Assembly: GCF_001730685.1 (NCBI RefSeq)
Contig: NZ_MDJR01000001.1
Location: forward strand, 434,001 to 498,000
Length of the DNA stretch: 64,000 nucleotides
Source: Caloranaerobacter ferrireducens
Lineage (GTDB): Bacteria > Bacillota > Clostridia > Tissierellales > Thermohalobacteraceae
Direction of reading: 5' to 3'
Below the pieces are notes generated by a model, which was not told the DNA's origin, ran no database searches, and was given only the letters and a program-made list of their open reading frames with translations. The position numbers and the translations under genes are program-made. Positions 35,964 through 45,182 of the stretch are shown here, piece by piece (the first letter of the stretch is position 1; every line of letters starts with the position of its first letter).

Positions 35964-36002
35964 AAATATTAGAAGCTGCGTATTAAGCAGCTTCTAATAT
36001 TT
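35964..36002. terminator. Bidirectional terminator between ridA and the carboxypeptidase gene
   Basis: A 16-bp perfect stem AAATATTAGAAGCTGC / GCAGCTTCTAATATTT with a 7-base loop. On the minus strand it is followed by a T run (the A's at 35961-35966), so it works best for the minus-strand gene; the plus side is only weakly T-rich. Confidence 0.88.
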
Positions 36003-37313
36003 ATAACGGTTACTATAGCTAAAAGTAATCTCTCTTCTTAATCTTCTTCTTTTTGCTCTCTTATATCTTTTATAACCAATAAATATTCTCCATATTATAA
36101 ACATTACAATAAACCAAAACCACCATTTTTTAAATAATGATTTCCCATCTGTTGTTTCAACAACTCTTATAATTCCTTTTTGATTTATTTCCATTGCAGA
36201 TACAATATTGGCAGCTGCAATTACTTCACCATCCAATTTATATTCTACCCTTCCAATTACTTGGTCTTTTGTAATTGGAGCAGTAATTTTATCAGGTAAA
36301 ATTATATCTTTTACTATATCATTTTCTCTTCCTTTAGGAATTATAGAAAAAACAGATTTATTTATTATACCAGTAACAAAAGGCTTGTCCCCTTTTATAA
36401 CATCAATATTTTTTATAAATTCATTTTTGAAAGATAATTGTTTTGTAGTAAAGTTATCAAAACCATAATTCAAAAGCTTATGTGTATCTACATAAACATT
36501 AGTTCCTACTGCATGAAGGACTACACTGATTAATCTTAAATTCCCTCTTTTTGCTGTTGCAACGAGGCATTGTTGTGCTACATATGTGTATCCTGTTTTA
36601 ATCCCATCCGCTCCGTCATATTTTATATTTACTGTTTTACCATCTACAACTATTTTATTACCAGAGCCTGTTCCATATAGTAGTCTGTTAGCTGACTTCA
36701 AATATCTAGGCTCATCTTTTTTATTTGTAGGTGGTATTGTATATTTATAGTTCTTTACAATGCTTCTAAAAGTATCATTTTCCATTGCATATTTAGCCAT
36801 CATTGCTAAGTCATACGCTGTAGTTGTATGGTTTTTATCTGGTAGTCCATGAGGATTTGTAAAATGAGTATTTTTAGCACCAATTTCTTTAGCTTTCTTA
36901 TTCATTAAGTCGGCAAAATTTTGGGTAGAACCTGATATGTGCTTTGCAATTGCTGTTGCAGCGTCATTAGCAGATTCTATTAACAATGCATATAATAGGT
37001 CTTTTAAAGTTATCATTTCTCCAGGTTCTAATGCTATGTGGCTTCCACTAATTTCATAGGGCGTTTTATCATCAATAACTACTGTATCATCAAGATTTCC
37101 ATACTCTAAAGCTAAAATTGCTGTCATAATTTTTGTAGTACTAGCTGGAAACATTGGTTTATGTGCATTTTTTTCATACAATATTTTACCAGTATTAGCA
37201 TCGATTAATATAGCAGCTTCAGCCGAAATATCTAATTTTTTATTTGCGTAAGATAATGCAGGTATATTTATTAGTAAAAAGATGGTTACAAATAGTGCTA
37301 TGATTTTTTTCAC
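35994..37313 (-). CDS. D-alanyl-D-alanine carboxypeptidase (DacF/DacB-like, PBP5 family)
   Basis: A 439-residue PBP5-type carboxypeptidase that trims pentapeptide stems. A signal peptide (ALFVTIFLLINIPALSYA) is followed by S58-T-T-K61 in FPASTTKIM, SAN in IESANDAATA and KTG in GIKTGYT. After the catalytic and C-terminal beta domains comes a membrane helix (WWFWFIVMFIIWRIFIGY) and a strongly basic tail, in place of the usual amphipathic helix. GTG 37313 is chosen because AGAGGTGA lies 5 bases upstream. It is the only large gene on this strand. Whether it is the vegetative or a sporulation paralogue cannot be told. Confidence 0.93.
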   Translation of the reverse strand: MKKIIALFVTIFLLINIPALSYANKKLDISAEAAILIDANTGKILYEKNAHKPMFPASTTKIMTAILALEYGNLDDTVVIDDKTPYEISGSHIALEPGEMITLKDLLYALLIESANDAATAIAKHISGSTQNFADLMNKKAKEIGAKNTHFTNPHGLPDKNHTTTAYDLAMMAKYAMENDTFRSIVKNYKYTIPPTNKKDEPRYLKSANRLLYGTGSGNKIVVDGKTVNIKYDGADGIKTGYTYVAQQCLVATAKRGNLRLISVVLHAVGTNVYVDTHKLLNYGFDNFTTKQLSFKNEFIKNIDVIKGDKPFVTGIINKSVFSIIPKGRENDIVKDIILPDKITAPITKDQVIGRVEYKLDGEVIAAANIVSAMEINQKGIIRVVETTDGKSLFKKWWFWFIVMFIIWRIFIGYKRYKRAKRRRLRREITFSYSNRYKY

Positions 37314-37588
37314 GTATATCACCTCTACTTGTGTTTTTTAATTACGTTTTAATCAACTATATTATAGTATAGCAGAAATTTTGTTCTTTTTTAAGGCATA
37401 CGCTATTTTAAAATATATAATTTTACTTTTTAGGACTTTAGCAGTAGAGTTACATTGTAATATATGGGAAAAATGAAATATACAAAATAAAAAGGATTTT
37501 TTTAGAATATATAGAATAAGATATTATTAATTTAGTTTTTTAACAGTTAAATATAAAACATATATGATAGGAAATGGGGGATGTGGTT
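37314..37588. other. Divergent intergenic region
   Basis: About 275 bases between divergent genes. AT-rich, with TATAAT-like sequences on the minus strand around 37352-37372, but no convincing -35/-10 pair and no structured RNA. The upstream promoters of both genes must lie here. Confidence 0.4.
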
Positions 37589-38923
37589 GTGAAAAAATTT
37601 CTTGTTTACCTATTAACTATAATTTTTATTTTATCAACATTAACGGGGTGTGGTGGTGTTACTAGTACAGACTCTGAAAAAATTGATAAAAGCATGACTG
37701 GAATGAGAGATTATTCTCATAAAGTATTGTATGGAGATGAAGTTGTAGTAGTTTATGGAACAATAGGCAGTAAACAAGATACTGCTGTTTTGTATAATTT
37801 AGCTAAGTCATATAGTCAGGGATTTCAAAAAGAAATTAGAGACAGATTTATTATTAAAAGTGATGTTGAAGTTAATGAAGATGATATAAAAAATAGGCAT
37901 ATCATTATATTAGGAAATCCTGAAACAAATCAACTTTTTGCAAAAATAAATGAAAAGCTTCCTATGAAAATAATAGATGGAAGTCTTGTAGTTGGTGATA
38001 AAGTCTTTAAAGATGAATCTGTTATTTTTAAGTATCTTATACCTAATCCTTTAAATAAGAAGAAATATTTGATTGTTAATGGAGCGTTGAATAAAAAATA
38101 TATGCCTTACATTTTGTATGTAACAACACCTTCGAGAAACGCAGAATATGTTATTAAAGTAAATAAAAACGAAAAATATATAGGAATGTTTAATAAAACT
38201 GATACACAGTGGCTTATAAATAAGATTGGCGAAAATTCTTGGAAGGATGATTTTAAAACTAAAGAAAGTGAACATTTTATTTTCCATTATAGTCCGTTAA
38301 ATGATAACGTAGAGAAAAATATTAATAAAATAATTGAAGAAAGAGAAAAGGCTTATGAAGAAATATCTAGTAAACTTAATATTAGTTATGATGAGAAGAT
38401 AGATTACTATCTTTTCATGAGTGATAAAATAAAGCAAATTTATAAACAGTGGGATTTTGATTTTTGGCTAGGGAATATTTATGAAGTTTATAATAAAGAA
38501 AATAAAGATAGTTTTTATAAATATTTTATATATAAGGTATTGATAGATAAATCAGGATTACCATTAAGTAAATTTACACAATTAGGACTATATGGTGCTT
38601 TAGATATAGATTCAAAATATAGTGGGATAAATATTAAGGATGTTGTAAATTCTGATGATTATGTACCGTTAGAATATTTAACTACAGGTTTATTAATAGA
38701 TCGTAGTTTTAACAGAGATATAGTTTATCCTGAAATATTTTCTTTTGCAAAGTACCTTGTAGACAAATACGGTTTTGATAAATATATGGAATACTACAAA
38801 ACTAATTTATATGAAGAAACTGATAAAGCACTTTACAGTGTATATAAGAAGGAATTATATGAATTAGAAGGAGAATGGCTTGATTACATAGAAGGTATAG
38901 AGGGTGAAAATAGTGAAAAATAA
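37589..38923 (+). CDS. Lipoprotein, possibly peptidase MA-like
   Basis: A 444-residue secreted lipoprotein: signal FLVYLLTIIFILSTLTGC with the lipobox LTGC. The middle (about residues 210-310) reads FKTKESEHFIFHYSPLNDNV then EKAYEEISSKLNISYDEKID, a pattern seen in the peptidase MA-like superfamily, but no HExxH zinc motif follows, so any peptidase fold would be inactive. GTG 37589 has GGGGGATG upstream. The gene overlaps the M28 lipoprotein gene by 11 bases, so the two are co-expressed. No function is known. Confidence 0.7.
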   Translation: MKKFLVYLLTIIFILSTLTGCGGVTSTDSEKIDKSMTGMRDYSHKVLYGDEVVVVYGTIGSKQDTAVLYNLAKSYSQGFQKEIRDRFIIKSDVEVNEDDIKNRHIIILGNPETNQLFAKINEKLPMKIIDGSLVVGDKVFKDESVIFKYLIPNPLNKKKYLIVNGALNKKYMPYILYVTTPSRNAEYVIKVNKNEKYIGMFNKTDTQWLINKIGENSWKDDFKTKESEHFIFHYSPLNDNVEKNINKIIEEREKAYEEISSKLNISYDEKIDYYLFMSDKIKQIYKQWDFDFWLGNIYEVYNKENKDSFYKYFIYKVLIDKSGLPLSKFTQLGLYGALDIDSKYSGINIKDVVNSDDYVPLEYLTTGLLIDRSFNRDIVYPEIFSFAKYLVDKYGFDKYMEYYKTNLYEETDKALYSVYKKELYELEGEWLDYIEGIEGENSEK

Positions 38924-41900
38924 TTATAAATTTATAGTTTTAATTATAACTTTAATTATATTTTTAACAGGATGCGGGTCGTATATTGACCCGTATAATT
39001 TTAATAAAGATAATGCATACAAATATATAGCTGAACTTTCATCAGATAAGTATGAAGGAAGACTGCCTGGTACAGAAGGAAATAGAATGGCACAGGAGTA
39101 TATAGCAAAAGAATTTGAAAAAATAGGACTTGAGCCAATAAATAGTAATGGGAGTTACTTTCAGACATTCAAGATTATTTCACCTTTTTTAAACAAACCA
39201 GTAAAATTTGAGGTTTTAGATAGAGAAGGTAATGTTATTAAGAGATATAAATTAAGAAAAGATTTTATTGAAAATACAAGAGACTACTCAAAAGGCGGTC
39301 AAGTTAGCGGCAAAATAAAATATATAGGTTCATTAGATGATATTGAAACAGGTAAAGATAATATAGTACTATTCTATGACGACTTAAGAGATTTGGAAAA
39401 AGCCAAAATGTTAGTTAAAAAAGGTGTTAAGGCTGTAATAAGACCAACAACTATGGATTTAAAAGGAAAAGAAAAAAATTTATTAATAAAAACTGTTTAT
39501 ATTGGGGAAAAGGCAGATAAAAAGGTCGAAGGTAAATTTATTGATATAGTAGTAAGACAAGAAGTATTTAAAGAATTAGTTGATTTTAGTAATAAAGGAT
39601 ATAGTGTAAATATAGATATTAATTTAGTGTTTAAAGAAGTAGAAGTTTCAAATGTAATAGGTTATATTCCAGGCAATGATGAAAAGCTAAAAAAAGAAGT
39701 TATTCTTATAAGTGCACATTTTGACCATATTGGTACTGACCCTGACGGTTCAGTATTTAATGGAGCTTTGGATAATGCTTCAGGAACTGGTATGCTTTTA
39801 GAGCTAGCTAGAGCTATAAAAGAAAGCGGGAAAAAGCCAAAGAGAACTATCGTTTTTGCAGCATTTAATGGGGAAGAGAGTGGACTTCAAGGGTCAAAAT
39901 ACTATGTATTTTCACGTCCATTTCCACTTATGGGTACTAAAGTTTTTAACATAGATATGATAGGCTCTAAAGAAAAAGTGAAACTTGAGATTGATACTTT
40001 TCCTTCGCAACAAAGAGGAACAGTAGGACAGCTTGTAAGTAGCGAACTAGTAGACAAAATAGCTCAGGTAGCAGAGAAACGCGGGATAGAGTGCAGTGTT
40101 GATTCATTTTCGAGTAATAGTGACCACTTAAGCTTTGATCTTAGAGGAGTTCCAGCTGTTACTATAACACATCCAGCTGACAATTTAATACATACCGTTG
40201 AAGATGATATTTCCAATATTGATAAGGAAAGATTAGGAGAAGCTGGAATGCTAATGCTTAGCTTAATAAATTATTTTGCTTTCAGTACAAAGGATATAAG
40301 CAAAAATGTTATTTCTAAAGAACAGTTATATGCATTAAAAACTATACCTATTTATTTTTCAGCTATTTTCTTAATAGGTCTAGTATTTATATTTGCAGTT
40401 AAGTCAATAAATAAAAATGAAAAGTTAAAAGAGAAGTTTAGTGGAAGACCAATATTTACATCAATCTTAATAGTGATAATGCTATTATCTATATTGATAT
40501 ACAATAGCAGCTATGAAGCAGAAGAAACAATTGCTGTAAAACCTCTTTCAAAACCTTGTGAAAATCAAGTAAAGGTTACAGGTGAAAATATTGAAAAAAT
40601 ATTAGATTTTCAAATTGATGATAATATTAATGTTTTAGTAAAAGATAAAAAAGGAATTAAAATTATTGTACTAGATAAAGATGGCAAAGTTAAAGATGAA
40701 AAGCTTTTAAAAATTCCTTATGAAAAAAATAATAAATATGTGTTAAACTCAAATAAAGTTTATTATGCTTATGAAAAAAATCTGTTTTGTTTGACTAATG
40801 AATCTGAAAGAGCAGAAAAAGTATTAGAAAACATAAATGATTTTACTATATTAGAAAATCAGGGTAAAAAGTATATCATTGTAAGTAGTGAAGATGAAAT
40901 TATTGTAAAGTCTGAACAATGGGAAAAGAACATCAAAGATAAAAATATTTTAAACGTTTTAGCTCAAGTAGATTATAAAGACAGGATATTTATTTTATAT
41001 AAGCAGAAGAATAAAGGGAATATTTTAATTAAATATGCTGCATTAAATGCTGATGGGGAACTTAGTAATCCAGTTAGACTATATACTTTAAAAGAGGATT
41101 CTCAGCTAGCTTTTGGAATAGATAAAGCTAAAGGGTATATATTTTTTAAAGAACAAGAGGATTATTACTATTTAACTTTTTACTTAAGCAATAGAAAGAA
41201 CAACATAGTCAAAAAAGAAAAAATAGAGTTACACGATGCAGGAGGAGCTATAGCAGAAATTAAGGAAGTACCTACTATAGTTAATAATAAAGAAATAGAT
41301 GGTATTGATTTATATATGAGTATAAATGCTGAAAATCACCTGGGTAAAAATTATATATATTTCCTAAGCTTTTTTAATGGGAAACTTAGAAAAACTGATT
41401 TAATTTACGAAACTAAGAATAATAAAGTAACAAATTCAGTTATAGATACTGATAAGAAAGACATATATATTGCTTGGTTAGAAGGTAAAAATAAAAATAT
41501 TTTAAAGGTATCAAGTTCAAATGAGTATTTTGGATTTAACAGTTTTAAAAATGAATTTTTAGTAAGATCAAGCAGAATAATTAAAAACCTATTTTTAGCT
41601 TTTATTGTATTGCTGACAAAATTACATTGGGTAATACCAGGAGTTTTACTTTTGATATTATTTAAGATTTTTAAGAAGGATGAATGGCTAGCTAATGGTA
41701 AAGCTATTTATATAGCTGTTTCACTTAATTTTATCTGTCAGATTGCTACATTTAAAATGCCAAATTTGATAGGAATAAGTTATGAAAGTATAATAGTTAC
41801 ATTTTTTATAGGAATTATTGCATTAGGTTTAGTGTTGTTTTATAGATACGAAAAGGGCAAAGCTTCGTTTTTAAGATTATTTATAATATTTACAATTATA

Positions 41901-41999
41901 AACATGATATTTATTTCAACTTTATATGCACCATATACTCTAAAAGGTGGTTTGGAAAGACTAAATAGGACAGAGATGTTTAATAAAGAAGAATACTAA
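38913..41999 (+). CDS. Large M28 family metallopeptidase lipoprotein with a C-terminal membrane region
   Basis: A 1028-residue protein. It has a lipobox (FLTGC), a PA-like insert, and the M28 zinc site: SAHFDHIG (His and Asp context), NGALDNASGTGMLLEL (bridging Asp), FNGEESGLQGSKYYV (catalytic and ligand Glu), FNIDMIG and VTITHPADN (last His). After about residue 450 come two membrane segments (YFSAIFLIGLVFIFAV; SILIVIMLLSILIY), a beta-rich external domain of about 330 residues, and three or four C-terminal membrane helices. M28 enzymes are aminopeptidases or carboxypeptidases; this one is far longer than usual. GTG 38913 follows GAGGGTGA. Its substrate is unknown. Confidence 0.85.
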   Translation: MKNNYKFIVLIITLIIFLTGCGSYIDPYNFNKDNAYKYIAELSSDKYEGRLPGTEGNRMAQEYIAKEFEKIGLEPINSNGSYFQTFKIISPFLNKPVKFEVLDREGNVIKRYKLRKDFIENTRDYSKGGQVSGKIKYIGSLDDIETGKDNIVLFYDDLRDLEKAKMLVKKGVKAVIRPTTMDLKGKEKNLLIKTVYIGEKADKKVEGKFIDIVVRQEVFKELVDFSNKGYSVNIDINLVFKEVEVSNVIGYIPGNDEKLKKEVILISAHFDHIGTDPDGSVFNGALDNASGTGMLLELARAIKESGKKPKRTIVFAAFNGEESGLQGSKYYVFSRPFPLMGTKVFNIDMIGSKEKVKLEIDTFPSQQRGTVGQLVSSELVDKIAQVAEKRGIECSVDSFSSNSDHLSFDLRGVPAVTITHPADNLIHTVEDDISNIDKERLGEAGMLMLSLINYFAFSTKDISKNVISKEQLYALKTIPIYFSAIFLIGLVFIFAVKSINKNEKLKEKFSGRPIFTSILIVIMLLSILIYNSSYEAEETIAVKPLSKPCENQVKVTGENIEKILDFQIDDNINVLVKDKKGIKIIVLDKDGKVKDEKLLKIPYEKNNKYVLNSNKVYYAYEKNLFCLTNESERAEKVLENINDFTILENQGKKYIIVSSEDEIIVKSEQWEKNIKDKNILNVLAQVDYKDRIFILYKQKNKGNILIKYAALNADGELSNPVRLYTLKEDSQLAFGIDKAKGYIFFKEQEDYYYLTFYLSNRKNNIVKKEKIELHDAGGAIAEIKEVPTIVNNKEIDGIDLYMSINAENHLGKNYIYFLSFFNGKLRKTDLIYETKNNKVTNSVIDTDKKDIYIAWLEGKNKNILKVSSSNEYFGFNSFKNEFLVRSSRIIKNLFLAFIVLLTKLHWVIPGVLLLILFKIFKKDEWLANGKAIYIAVSLNFICQIATFKMPNLIGISYESIIVTFFIGIIALGLVLFYRYEKGKASFLRLFIIFTIINMIFISTLYAPYTLKGGLERLNRTEMFNKEEY

Positions 42000-42041
42000 A
42001 ATTATAGAAAAGATAATGTTAAAATGATATGAGGTGATTTA

Positions 42042-42671
42042 ATGGTTTCCTTTACAAAAAAGGAACAAATAGTTATACTAATACTAGTTGTATGTATTAT
42101 TTCAGTTGTTTCGATAAAATTAATAAGAAGTAATGAAATAAAGATAGATGAAGTAGGACAAGATATTAATAATATAGAAGATACAGAAAATGTTAATACT
42201 TCAGAAAAAAATATTGAAGAAGAAAATATAGATAAAACTATAATGGTTCATATAAGTGGTGAGGTTTATAGACCAGGGTTAGTTATTTTAAAAGAAGGCG
42301 ATAGAGTTATAGATGCTGTTAATGCAGCAGGAGGATTAAAGGAAGAAGCAGATTTAGACAGAATAAATTTAGCTAAAAAACTTGTTGATGAAGAGAAGAT
42401 ATACATACCTAAAAAAGGTGAAGAAAGTTTTACTAGTAATTCTCAAGAAAACGTTGTAGCTAGTACAAATGTAAGTACTAGTAAAATAGATATAAATAAT
42501 GCAAGTCTTAATGAACTTATGGATTTACCAGGTATAGGCAAGGTATTAGCAGGTAGAATTATCGAATATAGAACTAAGAATAGATTTAATGATATAGAAG
42601 AGATAAAAAATGTTTCTGGAATAGGAGAAAAGAAGTTTGAAGCAATAAGAGACTTAATAACAGTTAACTAG
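42042..42671 (+). CDS. comEA: ComEA-like helix-hairpin-helix DNA-binding protein
   Basis: A 209-residue protein with one N-terminal membrane helix (IVILILVVCIISVVSIKLI), an acidic linker, an SLBB-type domain (VHISGEVYRPGLVILKEGDR) and a C-terminal double helix-hairpin-helix (INNASLNELMDLPGIGKVLA). This is the ComEA layout, the cell-surface receptor for DNA uptake. No comEC or comEB gene follows. GAGGTGATTT precedes ATG 42042. Confidence 0.88.
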   Translation: MVSFTKKEQIVILILVVCIISVVSIKLIRSNEIKIDEVGQDINNIEDTENVNTSEKNIEEENIDKTIMVHISGEVYRPGLVILKEGDRVIDAVNAAGGLKEEADLDRINLAKKLVDEEKIYIPKKGEESFTSNSQENVVASTNVSTSKIDINNASLNELMDLPGIGKVLAGRIIEYRTKNRFNDIEEIKNVSGIGEKKFEAIRDLITVN

Positions 42672-42685
42672 TTAGGAGGATAAAA

Positions 42686-43726
42686 ATGGCAGAAACACTT
42701 AAAAGGCTTACTGAGTTAACTAGTAGTTCTGGCTGAGCTGCTAAAATAGGTCCTGAGACCTTGGCACAGGTTCTGTGTCAATTACCTAAAACGTATGATG
42801 ATAACCTAATTGTAGGTATTGATACATCTGATGATGCTGCTGTATATAAAATTGATGAAAATACAGCTATAATTCAAACAGTTGATTTTTTTACACCAGT
42901 AGTAGATGATCCATATACTTTTGGGCAAATAGCAGCGACAAATTCATTAAGTGATGTATATGCTATGGGTGGAGAGCCAAAATTAGCTATGAATATAATT
43001 TGCTTTCCAAATTGCCTACCTCCTGAGGTTATGACAGAGATTTTAAAGGGAGGATATGATAAAGTTAAAGAGGCAAATGCACTTTTAGTTGGAGGACATA
43101 CTGTAGAAGATAATGAACCAAAATATGGTCTATCAGTAACTGGTTTTATTCATCCAGATAAAGTAATAAAAAATTGTAATGCAAAAGCAGGCGATTTATT
43201 AGTTTTAACTAAACCAATAGGTTTAGGTATAATAAATACAGCTATCAAAGCACAGATGGCAGATCAAAAAACATACAACGAGGCAGTAAAGGTTATGACT
43301 ACGCTAAACAAAATTGGAAAAGATGCTATGATGAAAGTCGGTGTAAATAGCTGTACTGATGTAACAGGTTTTGGTTTAATAGGTCATGCATTAGAAATGG
43401 CTTTAGGTAGTGATGTTACAATAAAAATATTTAGTAATAAAGTTCCTATTTTAGAAAGTGCGAAAGAGTATGCTAAAATGGGACTAATTCCAGAAGGGGC
43501 ATATAAAAACAAAAGTTTTGTAAATGATAGAGCATACATCAATAAAAATATTAAAGAAGAAATAAAAGATATATTGTTTGATCCACAGACATCTGGAGGT
43601 CTTTTAATTTCAGTAGATAAAGCAAAAGCAGAGATGCTTATAAAAGAACTTGAAAATAATCCAGTAGATTATGCAATAATTGGAGAGGTTATTAGTAAAG
43701 GGAAATATCCAATAATAGTTGAATAA
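42686..43726 (+). CDS. selD: Selenide, water dikinase SelD, a selenoprotein (Sec at residue 17)
   Basis: SelD makes selenophosphate from selenide and ATP for selenocysteine synthesis. ATG 42686 follows AGGAGG and the frame reads TELTSSSG-UGA-AAKIGPETL; the UGA at 42734-42736 lies at residue 17, where E. coli SelD has Cys17, and Lys20 follows. With readthrough the protein is 346 residues, full length, with the glycine-rich loop GIDTSDDAAVYKIDE and LLVGGHTVEDNEPKYGLSV. It is followed by selA and selB, and a tRNA-Sec gene lies 7 kb on. A reading that starts after the UGA (42761) would lack the catalytic residue. Confidence 0.96.
42734..42780 (+). promoter_or_regulatory. Bacterial SECIS element in selD
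   Basis: Directly after the UGA codon, GGTCCTGAGACC and ACCTTGGCACAGGT can form a hairpin within the first 45 bases, where the bacterial SECIS that binds SelB must lie. Alternative pairings exist; position and the presence of selB support the call. Confidence 0.65.
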
Positions 43727-43757
43727 AGCTATAATATTTAGGAATGGATGGTGTATT

Positions 43758-45170
43758 ATGAATAACAAAATCAACTTGTTTTCAATGCTTCCAAAAGTTG
43801 ATGAATTATTATCTGATAATAAAATAAATAGTTTGATGGATGAAATGTCAAGGGAATATGTTATTGAAGCTATTAGAGAAGAACTAGATATTATTAGAGA
43901 AGGCATAAGAAATGGAAAATATAATGTAAATACTCTAAAAGAAGAGATAAAAAAATTACCTTTATACATAGCGAAAAGAGCAACTAATAAGGCTAAACCA
44001 AATCTTAAAAGAGTAATAAATGCAACAGGGGTAGTTATTCATACGAATCTTGGCAGGTCACTTATAAGTAAGAGTGTTCTTAATAACGTTGTTGAAGTTG
44101 CAAGTAATTATTCAAATTTAGAGTTTGATTTAGACAAAGGAATGCGAGGTTCTAGATATAGCCATATAGAAGAAATTCTTACTAAAATTACAGGTGCTGA
44201 AAGTGCATTAGTTGTAAATAACAATGCAGCTGCAGTAATGTTAGTTTTAAGTACATTGGCAAAGGATAAAGAGGTAATAGTTTCTAGAGGTGAGTTAGTG
44301 GAAATAGGTGGTTCTTTTAGAGTACCAGATGTAATGCTGCAAAGTGGTGCTAAGCTAGTTGATGTTGGCACAACTAATAAAACTCATCTATGGGACTATG
44401 AAAATGCTATAAATGAAGAAACAGCCGCACTATTAAAGGTTCATACAAGTAATTACAGAATCTTAGGATTTACTTCTAGTGTAGAATTAGATGAACTAGT
44501 TGAATTAGGGAAAAAATACGATATACCAGTAATTGAAGATTTAGGAAGTGGTGTTTTAGTCGACCTATCAAAGTATGGATTATGTTATGAACCTACAGTT
44601 CAAGATTCAATTAAAAAGGGCGTAGATGTTGTAACTTTTAGTGGAGATAAACTTTTAGGAGGACCACAAGCAGGAATTATAGTAGGTAAAAAGATTTATA
44701 TTGACAGAATGAAAAAAAATCCACTAACTAGAGCGTTTAGAGTGGATAAATTTACCCTTGCAGCATTAGAGCCTACTCTTAGTCTTTATCTTGATGAAAA
44801 TGAAGCTATCAAAAAAATTCCTACACTTAATATGATAACTATGTCTGAGGACGAGCTTAATGAAAAGGCTAAGATTCTTTTTGATAAAATAAAGGCAAAT
44901 ATTAATGATAAGTTAGAAATTAAAATAGTTGACCAGTTTTCACAAGTCGGAGGAGGTTCATTACCTCTTGAAAAATTACCGACTAAAGCGATTGAAATAA
45001 GCTCATGTTTAATAGGTACTTCTGAGCTTGAAAAAAGTCTTAGAATGTATGAAACCCCTATAATATCAAGAATATACAAAGATAAACTCTATTTAGATGT
45101 ACGAACAATACATAAAAATGAATTTGATATAATTGCTACTGCATTAAAAGTTATAGCCGATAATTTATAA
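43758..45170 (+). CDS. selA: L-seryl-tRNA(Sec) selenium transferase
   Basis: SelA is a PLP enzyme that converts seryl-tRNA-Sec to selenocysteyl-tRNA-Sec with selenophosphate. The 470-residue protein has AGVVIHTNLGRS-like RVINATGVVIHTNLGRSLI, VVNNNAAAVMLVLSTLA and the PLP lysine in VTFSGDKLLGGPQAGI. ATG 43758 follows GGATGGTG; the TTG at 43719 lies inside selD and is less likely. It is the middle gene of selD-selA-selB. Confidence 0.97.
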   Translation: MNNKINLFSMLPKVDELLSDNKINSLMDEMSREYVIEAIREELDIIREGIRNGKYNVNTLKEEIKKLPLYIAKRATNKAKPNLKRVINATGVVIHTNLGRSLISKSVLNNVVEVASNYSNLEFDLDKGMRGSRYSHIEEILTKITGAESALVVNNNAAAVMLVLSTLAKDKEVIVSRGELVEIGGSFRVPDVMLQSGAKLVDVGTTNKTHLWDYENAINEETAALLKVHTSNYRILGFTSSVELDELVELGKKYDIPVIEDLGSGVLVDLSKYGLCYEPTVQDSIKKGVDVVTFSGDKLLGGPQAGIIVGKKIYIDRMKKNPLTRAFRVDKFTLAALEPTLSLYLDENEAIKKIPTLNMITMSEDELNEKAKILFDKIKANINDKLEIKIVDQFSQVGGGSLPLEKLPTKAIEISSCLIGTSELEKSLRMYETPIISRIYKDKLYLDVRTIHKNEFDIIATALKVIADNL

Positions 45171-45182
45171 AGGGGTGTTTAT

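Noticed and set aside
42761-43726. SelD starting at 42761
   Set aside because: This start lies after the in-frame UGA and lacks the catalytic residue; the Shine-Dalgarno site and family N-terminus place the start at 42686.
43610-43969. Minus-strand frame opposite selD/selA
   Set aside because: It is an antisense shadow of two well-supported genes; composition is that of a complement of coding sequence.
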